Source: Candidatus Aenigmatarchaeota archaeon (GTDB taxonomy: Archaea > Aenigmatarchaeota > Aenigmatarchaeia > PWEA01). Taken from it: DNA of 13,688 nt. Below the pieces are notes generated by a model. That model was given only the letters and a program-made list of their open reading frames with translations. It was not told the origin of the DNA and ran no database searches. The first letter of the stretch is position 1, and every line of letters starts with the position of its first letter. The stretch is from the NCBI GenBank assembly GCA_003554235.1, contig PWFY01000031.1, positions 1 to 13,688 on the forward strand, read 5' to 3'. Made by a program: the position numbers and the translations under genes. Below are positions 6,312 through 13,211 of this stretch, piece by piece.

Positions 6312-7449
6312 GTTCTTCGATCATCAAATCTCGGAGATCGGAAATGCTTTCCTGGTATTCTTTGTGATTCTTTTCGTAAGCTTCTTTCTTTCTCTTGTTC
6401 ATTCTAGATGGAGGGGTTCGAGAACTCTCTTCAGAAGCTATATAATCGAACTTCAGATTATCTTCAGCTGAAGAATACTCCTCGGTCTCAGAAATTTCCT
6501 CCATCTTCTCTTTGTCCAGAGAAAGGTATATTTTTTCTGCAAAATCCCTGTCATGTGTCCTAACTCCAAATGCAAAACCACCGTAAATTTCGGGCGTTTC
6601 TTCATAGAGATGTATCGGATCTTTCATCTCTTTAACTTTATCCAAACCCTCTATAGTATCATACCAGACAGCAGGTACAGACCCAACTTCTCTTATATTT
6701 TTATTAGAAAAACCGACAGAATAAGTCTTCGCAACTCCTTCAGTAGAATCATTCAAAATAAGCGAAAATGTCTTATCGTTTTTTTCAGTTTGGAAGAAAG
6801 CTTCAGAATCACTGCCATCAACACGGGTTCTATCTGAATATATTAGCTCGCCCCCAAAATGTATCGATTTTTCACCCTCTGTGGGAAAAATACCTTCAAG
6901 AGAAAGATTTGGTATCAAAACTCTGATTTTATCCTTCGTGCTTTCCTCGCGTTCTTTCCTTTTACTTCTGAAATTTTCTAAGGTCTTTTCATATTCATCA
7001 CATGCCTTCTGTATTTTTTCCTTGTACTCTTGCTCTAAACTTTCGACTTTACTTTTATCCTCAAAAAGATAATCCATTTCCTTAGCAAACTCAAAAAATG
7101 GATTCAGTAAATCTTCTATAAAACTTTCGTTTTCGTCCATTCTAAGAAGATACATCTCTTCGAAATCCGGTGGCTTAATACCGAGATCTTCAAGAACCTT
7201 TACACTCTCCTTGGATAGCTCATTCAGGTCTTCGTATTTGAATATAGGTTCCAGGCATTTTCCCACTGCCGTTCCCAATGCCACGTGTCTAACTCTTAAT
7301 CTCTCGATTTTCTCAGGTTCTTTTGGAGTCCACGGAAGCTTTTGAAAGTCATTGATAAACTCAAAGTCCTCAAAGATATCTCTTGCAATCTCGGCGTTTT
7401 CATCGTCTAAAAACTTATCCTGGTCCATAGAAACGATCTTCTGTTCCAT
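6301..7449 (-). CDS. Hypothetical protein, 382 aa, acidic with a central coiled coil
   Basis: Not recognised. The protein is very rich in Glu, Lys and Asp, has no signal peptide or membrane segment, and has only two cysteines (65 and 150). Residues about 132-172 form a likely coiled coil (KSKVESLEQEYKEKIQ...RKEREES). Residues about 175-330 look like a beta-rich globular domain (IRVLIPNLSLEGIF, SIHFGGELIYSD, TFSLILND, KTYSVGFSN, IYGGFAFGVRTHD). The C-terminus (from 350) is another charged helix. No catalytic motif could be picked out. The start at ATG 7449 fits the TATA-like ACTTAAGTAT at 7481-7490; the Met at residue 8 is an alternative. The gene stands alone, overlaps the end of serS by 11 bases, and is AT-rich (20 of 60 bases are G or C in 6721-6780). 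A lineage-specific or transferred gene is plausible. Confidence 0.65.
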   Translation of the reverse strand: MEQKIVSMDQDKFLDDENAEIARDIFEDFEFINDFQKLPWTPKEPEKIERLRVRHVALGTAVGKCLEPIFKYEDLNELSKESVKVLEDLGIKPPDFEEMYLLRMDENESFIEDLLNPFFEFAKEMDYLFEDKSKVESLEQEYKEKIQKACDEYEKTLENFRSKRKEREESTKDKIRVLIPNLSLEGIFPTEGEKSIHFGGELIYSDRTRVDGSDSEAFFQTEKNDKTFSLILNDSTEGVAKTYSVGFSNKNIREVGSVPAVWYDTIEGLDKVKEMKDPIHLYEETPEIYGGFAFGVRTHDRDFAEKIYLSLDKEKMEEISETEEYSSAEDNLKFDYIASEESSRTPPSRMNKRKKEAYEKNHKEYQESISDLRDLMIEELSL

Positions 7450-7480
7450 AAGTTCATCTAAAAAACAACTTAATCTGAAA

Positions 7481-7490
7481 ACTTAAGTAT
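7481..7490 (-). promoter_or_regulatory. TATA-like promoter of the 382-aa orphan
   Basis: On the minus strand ATACTTAAGT is centred about 36 bases before ATG 7449, predicting a start of transcription near 7460 and a short leader of about 10 bases without a Shine-Dalgarno motif. Confidence 0.4.
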
Positions 7491-7701
7491 TTTGAAAAGT
7501 TCTGCACCAAGAACAAAGAACGGAAAACAAAGATAACCACACTAATCGAATCCTTTCTTTCTGGCAACCATCAATTCATGCCAGGTCTCATACGGCAGCC
7601 CAAATAACTTTTCACCCCTAGGATGCTCGATAAGTTTTTGACAGACATACCTGCCTTGACTCTTTTATACTCTACTACTGTAGTCCCGACATTTGGGCAA
7701 G

Positions 7702-7714
7702 TTTTATATATATT
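7702..7714 (+). promoter_or_regulatory. TATA box of the gene at 7737
   Basis: TTTTATATATATT is centred about 29 bases before GTG 7737, so transcription should start a few bases before that codon. It is flanked by two short palindromes with similar half-sites (7674-7684 and 7719-7731), placed where a regulator could block TBP or RNA polymerase. Confidence 0.5.
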
Positions 7715-7736
7715 AATCACTATATAATAGTAACTG

Positions 7737-8297
7737 GTGTTAAACTTGAAAACTCCAGACGCTATAATGGCCATGAAGATGTGCAGGGACAATTCTCAGA
7801 GTTCGTACAATGAACACCACCCTCTCAAAGAACATCTATATAGGTTTGTAGAGGAGAATTTCAATGAAGATAAAGGCTATGAGATTGCTTTTTTAGGGAC
7901 TGGTAAAAATCCCAACTATTCCAAGGAGGCTTCATACAGACTTCGGGACAGGAAGAACATAAATATCAAAGCAATTGACCCTGAAATAGAAACGGTACTG
8001 GAGGACCCAGAAAACCTGGAAAGAATTCCTAAAAAGTACCAGGAACATTATAATGAAATATTCGCTGGACAAGCTGAACGCAATGATATCTCTCTTATAG
8101 ATGAATTGATAGAAAACAATAAGAAGTCCTTGGAGGCAGACTTTATAGGAATTGAAATCTGCAGCCACCAGAACGTCGACCATGTTGATAAATACAAAGA
8201 AGCTCTAAGTGATGACTATAAGATCAAAGCCGGTGAAAAGTCGATTATAGGTTACAAAGGAAGGCTTCCTGATTCGGATTTAAGACATCTGTTCTGA
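7737..8297 (+). CDS. Hypothetical protein, 186 aa, possible Rossmann-like fold
   Basis: Not recognised. Residues 48-57 (YEIAFLGTGK) read as a strand followed by a Gly-rich loop, residues 74-83 (NINIKAIDPE) as a second strand ending in an acidic residue, and residues 134-143 (ADFIGIEICS) as a later strand; the C-terminus (GEKSIIGYKG) could be a hairpin. This order resembles a Rossmann-like or SAM-methyltransferase-like core, but the resemblance is weak and no family is claimed. The TATA box at 7702-7714 places the transcript start within a few bases of GTG 7737, so GTG is preferred; ATGs at codons 11, 13 and 15 are alternatives. The 3' end overlaps htpX by 18 bases tail-to-tail. The gene is AT-rich (21 of 60 bases are G or C in 8041-8100). 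Confidence 0.6.
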   Translation: MLNLKTPDAIMAMKMCRDNSQSSYNEHHPLKEHLYRFVEENFNEDKGYEIAFLGTGKNPNYSKEASYRLRDRKNINIKAIDPEIETVLEDPENLERIPKKYQEHYNEIFAGQAERNDISLIDELIENNKKSLEADFIGIEICSHQNVDHVDKYKEALSDDYKIKAGEKSIIGYKGRLPDSDLRHLF

Positions 8298-9161
8298 AAA
8301 ATTCCTCAAAAATTTAACTCTTTCTTCTACAGGTGGGTGTGTTGAAAAAAGTCTGGCCATCCCACCAGCAGAAAATGGGTTGTGGATATACATATGTGAC
8401 ATGGCGATGTTTCCTCTCTGGTTTGACCTGCCCCTCGTTCTTTTTTTCCTGTCTTCAGTTATCTTTTGAATTCTTTCCAGTGCATTTGCAAGAGCAGCCG
8501 GGTTACCAGATATTTCTGCGCCCTCTTCATCCGCTCCATACTCCCTCTTCCTGCTTATAGACATCCTCACTATTGCTGCAGCTATGGGAAGTATTATAAG
8601 GGCCAAAAGTGCTAGGACACCTCCCTTTCCCCTTCTTCTTCCGAAAAACATCGAAAACCTTCCCATCATTCCAAGGTAGGCTATTGCTCCTGCAATGGTA
8701 GCTGCCATTGTATTTACCAGCATATCACGATTCTTTATATGTGCCATTTCATGCCCAAGGATCGCCTCTATCTCGTCCTCGGGTATATTCTCTATAAGGC
8801 CCTTTGTTACAGCAACTACGGCGTTCTGTGGATTTCTGCCTGTAGCAAAAGCATTGGGTTTGTCGTCATCTGTTATAGCTACCGTAGGTTTAGGGAGATC
8901 CGCATTTTCGGCCAATCTCTCGACCATCTCGTGAAGCCCGGGCTCTTCTTTCTCGCTTACTATCTCAGCGCCATGGAGCTTCAGAACCCACTTATGAGAT
9001 TTCCAGTATACAGTAAAATTAAGCAGTATTGAAAAAAAGAAGGCCCCGGTTATAGCCATAGGCGGTGATATACCCATCCACAGACCTATCAACCAGCCTA
9101 CACCCAGGAGTAGAAGGGTCAGTACTACCAAGAGTAGCATAGTCTTTATCCTGTACCCCAT
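8280..9161 (-). CDS. htpX: HtpX-family membrane zinc metalloprotease
   Basis: The 293-residue protein belongs to peptidase family M48B. The zinc motif HEMAH is at 137-141, and Glu207 in REYGADEEGA is the third ligand. Membrane segments are clear at about 8-30 and 34-53 before the catalytic domain, and at about 148-168 and 181-200 after the HEMAH helix. The short DDDKPNAFATGR (98-109) and the C-terminal FSTHPPVEERVKFL (STHPP motif) are family hallmarks. HtpX sits in the cytoplasmic membrane with its active site in the cytoplasm and degrades misfolded or damaged membrane proteins. Length is normal and all catalytic residues are present. The gene stands alone, with a TATA-like box at 9185-9194 giving an almost leaderless transcript, and its 3' end overlaps the orphan gene by 18 bases. 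No heat-shock operator could be identified. Confidence 0.95.
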   Translation of the reverse strand: MGYRIKTMLLLVVLTLLLLGVGWLIGLWMGISPPMAITGAFFFSILLNFTVYWKSHKWVLKLHGAEIVSEKEEPGLHEMVERLAENADLPKPTVAITDDDKPNAFATGRNPQNAVVAVTKGLIENIPEDEIEAILGHEMAHIKNRDMLVNTMAATIAGAIAYLGMMGRFSMFFGRRRGKGGVLALLALIILPIAAAIVRMSISRKREYGADEEGAEISGNPAALANALERIQKITEDRKKRTRGRSNQRGNIAMSHMYIHNPFSAGGMARLFSTHPPVEERVKFLRNFSEQMS

Positions 9162-9184
9162 AATATCAAACTGAGCCTTGTTTG

Positions 9185-9194
9185 CAATATACTT
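9185..9194 (-). promoter_or_regulatory. TATA-like promoter of htpX
   Basis: On the minus strand AAGTATATTG is centred about 28 bases before ATG 9161, predicting a leaderless or nearly leaderless mRNA; no Shine-Dalgarno motif is present. Confidence 0.5.
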
Positions 9195-9212
9195 ATTGTT
9201 TTCCCAATCAAA

Positions 9213-9222
9213 TAATTTTAAG
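9213..9222 (+). promoter_or_regulatory. TATA-like promoter of trm1
   Basis: TAATTTTAAG is centred about 28 bases before ATG 9246. Transcription would start around 9243, which favours ATG 9246 as a leaderless start. A GGTGA at 9229-9233 would instead suit the TTG at 9240 if transcription began earlier, so the choice between the two starts (2 residues apart) stays open. Confidence 0.45.
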
Positions 9223-9245
9223 TCTGAAGGTGAAAACTATTGCCC

Positions 9246-10313
9246 ATGGAAAAAATAAAGGAGGGTGAGGTTGAAATAGAAGTTCCCGAAGGTAGGATAT
9301 ACGACAAAGACGTATTTTACAATCCTAAGATGAAGTTCGATCGAAACCTGTCGGTGGCTGTTGCTTCTGTGACAAAGCCTGAAAAGGCGTGCGATGCCCT
9401 TTCCGCTTCCGGTGTCCGGGGTATAAGGTACAAAAAAGAAGGTGAGGTTCCGGAGGTCTGGTTGAACGACGCAAACGAGCAGGCTGCCAACTTAATTCAA
9501 AAGAATCTAAAAATAAACAACCTTAACTGTGAAACAAGAAAAATGGATGCGGCCGTTCTGCTAAGGGAAGAGAAGTTTGATTTTATTGACTTAGATCCCT
9601 TTGGATCGCCTGCTGAATTTCTGGATGCAGCTGCAAGCTCCATCCGGAAAGATGGCTTTTTAAGCATAACAGCAACAGATACATCTTCATTTTTTGGAAC
9701 ATATCCAAGGGTCTCAAGACGTAGATACGGAAGAAAAAGTATGAACACAGACTATAACAAAGAACTAGGGCTAAGGATTTTGGTTTCTTCTATAATAGAA
9801 AGCCTGGGACGGTATAAGAAGACATTCTATCCAAAAATATGTTACTCCAGAGAACATTACGCACGCATATTCGGCGAAGTTATAAAAGGCGCGACAGAAG
9901 TACAGGAAAACTTTCGTAACTTCGGCCATATTTCCCATTGTTTTAGCTGTGGCTGGAGAAAGGATATGCTTGCCGAGAAATGCCCTAATTGTGGAAAAAG
10001 AACTGAATATGTAAAGGTATATATGGATAAGCTCAACAACGAAAATTTCTGCGAAAAAACAATGAAGGAGGGTAGAAAAAGGAGATTTTATGGGGAAGGA
10101 AAGTTCGTCGAGAAATTAAAAAATGATCAGGAAATCCCATACCATTACGACATACATTACATCGCCAAAAAACAGGGATTTAATCTAAAGAAGATGGAAA
10201 GGATAATAGAAATGTTGGAGGGACAGGGCTTCAAAACAACACGCTCCATCTACTCACCGACAGCAGTTAAAACTGAAGCAGAATTTAAAGACGTGGTCAG
10301 AGTTTTTGAATAA
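9246..10313 (+). CDS. trm1: tRNA (guanine(26)-N2)-dimethyltransferase Trm1
   Basis: The 355-residue enzyme uses S-adenosylmethionine to methylate N2 of G26 in tRNA, forming m2G and m2,2G at the junction of D arm and anticodon arm. Hallmarks are VFYNPKMKFDRNLS (about 23-36), the SAM-binding DALSASGVRG (50-59), LNDAN for the second strand, and the catalytic DLDPFGSP (115-122). A four-cysteine zinc ribbon follows at CFSCGW (Cys232, Cys235) and CPNCGK (Cys246, Cys249). The C-terminal domain (YHYDIHYIAKKQG... IYSPTAVKTEA) is typical of archaeal Trm1. Length is slightly below the usual 370-380 with nothing essential missing. Its TAA directly abuts the stop codon of the convergent small-cysteine gene with no base between them. 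Confidence 0.96.
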   Translation: MEKIKEGEVEIEVPEGRIYDKDVFYNPKMKFDRNLSVAVASVTKPEKACDALSASGVRGIRYKKEGEVPEVWLNDANEQAANLIQKNLKINNLNCETRKMDAAVLLREEKFDFIDLDPFGSPAEFLDAAASSIRKDGFLSITATDTSSFFGTYPRVSRRRYGRKSMNTDYNKELGLRILVSSIIESLGRYKKTFYPKICYSREHYARIFGEVIKGATEVQENFRNFGHISHCFSCGWRKDMLAEKCPNCGKRTEYVKVYMDKLNNENFCEKTMKEGRKRRFYGEGKFVEKLKNDQEIPYHYDIHYIAKKQGFNLKKMERIIEMLEGQGFKTTRSIYSPTAVKTEAEFKDVVRVFE

Positions 10314-10517
10314 CTACCAGGCTTCTGCAGGCTCCTTCTTACCGCTGTCTTCTTCTTCAATAGCACTGGCTATTGGACACTCGCCATTTTTCTTCCAGAA
10401 ACATCTGTCGTTGAAGCATTCCTTCATGCCTTCGTACATGAAGCATTCTTCTACGGTATCCCCCTCTCTAACCACAGTCGGCTTCTTCACTTTAACAGCT
10501 TCTTTTAGTTCTCTCAT
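10314..10517 (-). CDS. Small four-cysteine protein, 67 aa, downstream of TFB
   Basis: Not recognised. The protein starts MRELKEAVKVKKPTVV and carries four cysteines at 25, 34, 39 and 47 (C-x8-C-x4-C-x7-C, ending GECPIASA), suggesting a zinc site or an iron-sulfur cluster; it ends in a short acidic and disordered tail. I chose ATG 10517 over the in-frame GTG at 10526 because GGGGTG lies 6 bases before the ATG and overlaps the GTG. It begins 41 bases after the TFB stop on the same strand, so the two are probably one transcript. The Cys spacing does not match rubredoxin, ferredoxin or a classic zinc ribbon. The end abuts trm1 tail-to-tail. Confidence 0.6.
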   Translation of the reverse strand: MRELKEAVKVKKPTVVREGDTVEECFMYEGMKECFNDRCFWKKNGECPIASAIEEEDSGKKEPAEAW

Positions 10518-10558
10518 ATTACACACCCCACACCGGGAAATTCTAATTCAAGTACGTC

Positions 10559-11515
10559 TCAGTTCTTGTTTTTTTCGTCTTCCTTGACCTTCTTTTCAAC
10601 CTCATCCTCAATTCCAAGTGTTTCTACTATCTCTTTGTATCTATTACGTATGGTAACTTCGGTGGCGTCCACAACATCCGCAACCTCTCTTTGTGTTTTC
10701 TTCTGGCCTGTAAGTACAGCAGCTATATAGAGAGCTGCAGCAGCGACACCAACAGGACCCTTGCCTGAGGTTATTTCGTGGCTCTTGGCCTTTTCAAGTA
10801 TGTCCAAGGCCCTTGCCTGTGCCTTGTCCGATAGCCCTAACATGGTGGAAAACCTCGGAATGTAGTCTTCGGGCTGTGAAGGCAGTATCCGTATCCCTAA
10901 CTCTCTGCATACATATCTGTAGGTTCTCCCTATCTCTCTTCTGTCAACTCCTGATGCTTCTGTTATTTCGTCCAGGGTTCTTGGAGTCTTATGCTGCCTT
11001 GCTACAGCATATATCAAAGCTGCCACCACGGCTTCCATTGAACGTCCTCTTACTAATCCCTTGTCAACAGCCTTTTCATACAGTATGGCTACTTCTCTAT
11101 GTACAGATTCAGGCAGCCCGAGATACGAAACAAGTCTTTTCAGCTCCGAAAGGGCAAACGAAAGATTTCTGTTTTTGGATTCAACTATCCTGGACTGCCA
11201 TTTCTTTAAACGGGAATACTGGGCCCTTTGGTTTGGACTTACTTTGAAGAGTTCGCCTGGTCCTTTACCAATTTTTGTGGTCACGCCTTTGTCATGTTTT
11301 GTTGGTGTTAGCGGAGCACCAGTCCTGGCTCTATTGGACCTCTGCTCCTGATCAAAGGCACGCCACTCCTGGGTCATGTCGATCATAGATTCCTCTATAA
11401 CCTCCCCACACTTTGAACAGGTCATCTCTCCTCTAGACTGGTTTTCTTCAAAGCTTGTAGACCCACATTCTGGGCACACCTTCTGTGTTTTTGCAGTTTT
11501 TTCACGGGTTGACAT
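10559..11515 (-). CDS. tfb: Transcription initiation factor B (TFB, TFIIB homologue)
   Basis: The 318-residue basal transcription factor bridges TBP-bound promoter DNA and RNA polymerase. The N-terminal zinc ribbon uses Cys14, Cys17, Cys33 and Cys36 (CPECG...CSKCGEVIEE). The B-reader/linker follows (EWRAFDQEQRSNRARTGAPL, about 50-69, with TKIG near 80). Two cyclin-like repeats occupy about 115-205 and 215-300, with GRSMEAVVAALIYAVAR in the first and GPVGVAAAALYIAAVLTG in the second, and a BRE-contacting helix-turn-helix near TQREVADVVDATEVTIRNRY. Length and motifs are standard, so it should be the general factor. The Lys/Glu-rich tail EKKVKEDEKNKN is ordinary. Only one copy is in the window. 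Its promoter carries a 10-base imperfect inverted repeat overlapping the TATA box, which might mean regulated expression. A four-cysteine gene lies 41 bases downstream. Confidence 0.97.
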   Translation of the reverse strand: MSTREKTAKTQKVCPECGSTSFEENQSRGEMTCSKCGEVIEESMIDMTQEWRAFDQEQRSNRARTGAPLTPTKHDKGVTTKIGKGPGELFKVSPNQRAQYSRLKKWQSRIVESKNRNLSFALSELKRLVSYLGLPESVHREVAILYEKAVDKGLVRGRSMEAVVAALIYAVARQHKTPRTLDEITEASGVDRREIGRTYRYVCRELGIRILPSQPEDYIPRFSTMLGLSDKAQARALDILEKAKSHEITSGKGPVGVAAAALYIAAVLTGQKKTQREVADVVDATEVTIRNRYKEIVETLGIEDEVEKKVKEDEKNKN

Positions 11516-11540
11516 ATTATCAGATTAATTTTTCACCATT

Positions 11541-11575
11541 TGGTAGTAATCAAACATAACTTTGTATTGCTACTA
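11541..11575. repeat. Imperfect inverted repeat overlapping the TFB TATA box
   Basis: TGGTAGTAAT (11541-11550) and ATTGCTACTA (11566-11575) are complementary over 10 positions if two G-T pairs are allowed, separated by 15 bases. The right arm runs into the TATA box, and the repeat sits between the TATA box and the expected start of transcription. It could be an operator or chance in AT-rich DNA. Confidence 0.3.
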
Positions 11576-11584
11576 TATAAAGCT
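11571..11584 (-). promoter_or_regulatory. TATA box of TFB
   Basis: On the minus strand the box reads AGCTTTATATAGTA, predicting transcription from near 11551 and a leader of about 36 bases to ATG 11515. GGTGA at 11533-11537 lies 17 bases before the ATG, farther than ideal. The TATATA core could also work on the plus strand. Confidence 0.5.
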
Positions 11585-11683
11585 TTGGGTTGATGTATTT
11601 ACTGTTCAGGAGTGATTTTGTATTTATATAAAAAATTTTCTATCCTAAAGTATATCTAATACTGTACATATATTCTTTTGACA

Positions 11684-11694
11684 CTATTTAAAAC
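11684..11694 (+). promoter_or_regulatory. TATA box of the CCA-adding enzyme gene
   Basis: CTATTTAAAAC predicts transcription from near 11715 and a leader of about 50 bases, which contains the Shine-Dalgarno AGGAGGAG at 11749-11756. This leadered arrangement contrasts with the leaderless genes nearby. Confidence 0.5.
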
Positions 11695-11765
11695 TTTATG
11701 ATTTTCGTCAATCGTCGTTTTCAGGTAGAAATAAAACTTTTTATTGATAGGAGGAGAAATAAACC

Positions 11766-13169
11766 TTGATATTCATGAACGATGTTTTAAGGGAGATATC
11801 TGAGGAAGTAATACCCGGACTAAATGAGATTAAGAAACTCAAAAAATTATGTCAGATGCTGGAAAAAAAGACAAGGGAGCTTGAGGATGAGTATGAGTAC
11901 AAGCCCATGTTCTGTGGATCTATCGCCAAAGACACATGGCTAAAAGACAAAAAGGACGTAGATCTCTTCCTACTTTTCAACGAAGAAGTAGATACAGATA
12001 CTCTTGAAGAGAAAGGCCTTGAGGTAGGCAAAAAAATAATAGAAGAGCTGGGAGGTAGCTGGAACCTGGCCTACGCAGAACATCCATATGTAGAAGGCCA
12101 TGTGGAAGGTTTCGACATAGATATAGTTCCTGCATATGACACAGATCCTGGTAACATAAAGAGTAGCGTCGATAGAACGCCCTGGCATGTCAGGTGGGTT
12201 GAAGACAACCTCGATGATGAACAGAGGGACCAGGTCCGCATTCTCAAAAAGTTTACAAAGGAGCATGGAATGTATGGCAGCGATCTGAAAACCAAAGGAT
12301 TTTCAGGTTATCTTTCTGAAATACTAATAGCCGAGTACGGGAGCTTTGAGGAACTTGTTGAAGAGGCGGTGAAATGGAATCCAGGGAAGGTATTGGATCC
12401 TGAAGACCACTTCAAGTCAAAGAGCTATTTAAGGAGGAAAAAGTTCAAAGACGACTGTCTGATAGTTGTTGATCCCGTGGATAAAGACAGGAACGTTGCA
12501 TCTGTACTTTCAGATGAAAACTTTTTTCTTTTCAAAAAGAGGATAAAGGAGTTCGCAGAAAACCCGGGCAAAGATACGTTTCTCGGTAAAGACCTGAAAC
12601 CACTGGATATGGACGAAATTCAAAATAAAATAGACAAAAGAGGCACGGACTTTATGCTGGTAAAGTTCAACGCTCCTGAGGTACATGACGATGTTTTGTA
12701 TCCACAGATGAGAAAGATGTGCAGACGTATTGAAAAGATGCTGGACAACGAAGGTTTCGCGGTCCTGAGAAAGGACGCCTGGAGTGACGGGGAAAAATGC
12801 ATACTCATCCTGGAACTAGAAGTAGACGAACTGCCCAGAATAGATAAAAGACCCGGACCTCCAATATTCGATATAAAGAACTCTGAAAAGTTCATTGAAA
12901 GATATGAAGGCCGGCATAATCTTCTCATAGAAGATGGAAAGTGGTACGCAGAATACTTCCGTGAATGGACTACAGCCCTAGACTTCGTCAGAGACCTTCT
13001 TTACGACAACAAGGAAACTCTGAAGGAAGAAGGAATTCCTGGCCATTTGGCAGAGAAGGTAAGTGAAGGGCTCACAATAGCTACTTCTAACCACTCGCTT
13101 CATCTGTTTCAGGAAGAACCAGGGCTCAGAAAAAAGATGGCAGAGTATTTTGAAAAAGACCTTGCATGA
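11766..13169 (+). CDS. cca: CCA-adding enzyme (class I, archaeal tRNA nucleotidyltransferase)
   Basis: The 467-residue enzyme adds or repairs the CCA 3' end of tRNAs without a nucleic-acid template. The nucleotidyltransferase signature GSIAKDTWLKDKKDVDLFLL begins at Gly51; Asp64 and Asp66 are catalytic, and Asp119 in GFDIDIVPAY is the third carboxylate. The archaeal central and tail domains follow, including LKTKGFSGYLSEILIAEYGSF and the conserved VVDPVDKDRNVASVLS (about 236-251). All expected catalytic residues are present and the length fits archaeal class I enzymes of about 440-460. I keep the TTG start at 11766 because AGGAGG at 11749-11754 lies 11 bases upstream; ATG 11775 would be 20 bases away but gives a more usual N-terminus (MNDVLREISEEV). 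argS follows 42 bases downstream on the same strand and may share the transcript. Confidence 0.95.
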   Translation: MIFMNDVLREISEEVIPGLNEIKKLKKLCQMLEKKTRELEDEYEYKPMFCGSIAKDTWLKDKKDVDLFLLFNEEVDTDTLEEKGLEVGKKIIEELGGSWNLAYAEHPYVEGHVEGFDIDIVPAYDTDPGNIKSSVDRTPWHVRWVEDNLDDEQRDQVRILKKFTKEHGMYGSDLKTKGFSGYLSEILIAEYGSFEELVEEAVKWNPGKVLDPEDHFKSKSYLRRKKFKDDCLIVVDPVDKDRNVASVLSDENFFLFKKRIKEFAENPGKDTFLGKDLKPLDMDEIQNKIDKRGTDFMLVKFNAPEVHDDVLYPQMRKMCRRIEKMLDNEGFAVLRKDAWSDGEKCILILELEVDELPRIDKRPGPPIFDIKNSEKFIERYEGRHNLLIEDGKWYAEYFREWTTALDFVRDLLYDNKETLKEEGIPGHLAEKVSEGLTIATSNHSLHLFQEEPGLRKKMAEYFEKDLA

Positions 13170-13192
13170 AGTCTCCTGGAAAACCGAAACAA

Positions 13193-13202
13193 CTTTAAAC
13201 TA
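13193..13202 (+). promoter_or_regulatory. Possible TATA-like box before argS
   Basis: CTTTAAACTA lies only about 14 bases before ATG 13212, too close for a standard leaderless start at that codon. Either argS is read through from the CCA-adding gene, or this is chance. Confidence 0.2.
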
Positions 13203-13211
13203 TTAGAGACC

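Larger units (their letters stand above)
7450..7736. other. Divergent intergenic region, 287 bases
   Basis: No gene is supported here. The region holds the promoter of the 382-aa orphan (7481-7490), the promoter of the downstream orphan (7702-7714), and several inverted repeats: GCCCAAAT at 7598-7605 with ATTTGGGC at 7691-7698, ACTACTGTAGT at 7674-7684 and ACTATATAATAGT at 7719-7731. A minus-strand frame across 7571-7792 and a 34-codon plus-strand frame at 7623-7727 both run through the promoter and look non-coding. The space of nearly 200 bases between the promoters is large for this compact genome. Confidence 0.45.
11516..11765. other. Divergent intergenic region between TFB and the CCA-adding enzyme, 250 bases
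   Basis: This very AT-rich region holds the minus-strand TFB promoter (11571-11584), the plus-strand promoter of the CCA-adding enzyme (11684-11694), a strong Shine-Dalgarno (11750-11754) and an imperfect inverted repeat (11541-11575). Between 11590 and 11680 I see no gene or RNA motif. Confidence 0.5.

Noticed and set aside
7543..7552. TCGAATCC, resembling the T-loop of a tRNA
   Set aside because: The loop lacks the TTC core, flanking bases do not form a 5-pair stem, and no D or anticodon arm can be drawn.
7623..7727. Plus-strand 34-codon hydrophobic frame
   Set aside because: It spans the TATA box and both palindromes of the next gene and has no promoter or ribosome binding site at a sensible distance.
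7571..7792. Minus-strand 73-codon open frame
   Set aside because: It is antisense to the start of the gene at 7737, runs through that gene's TATA box, and its translation looks like random AT-rich sequence with no ribosome binding site.
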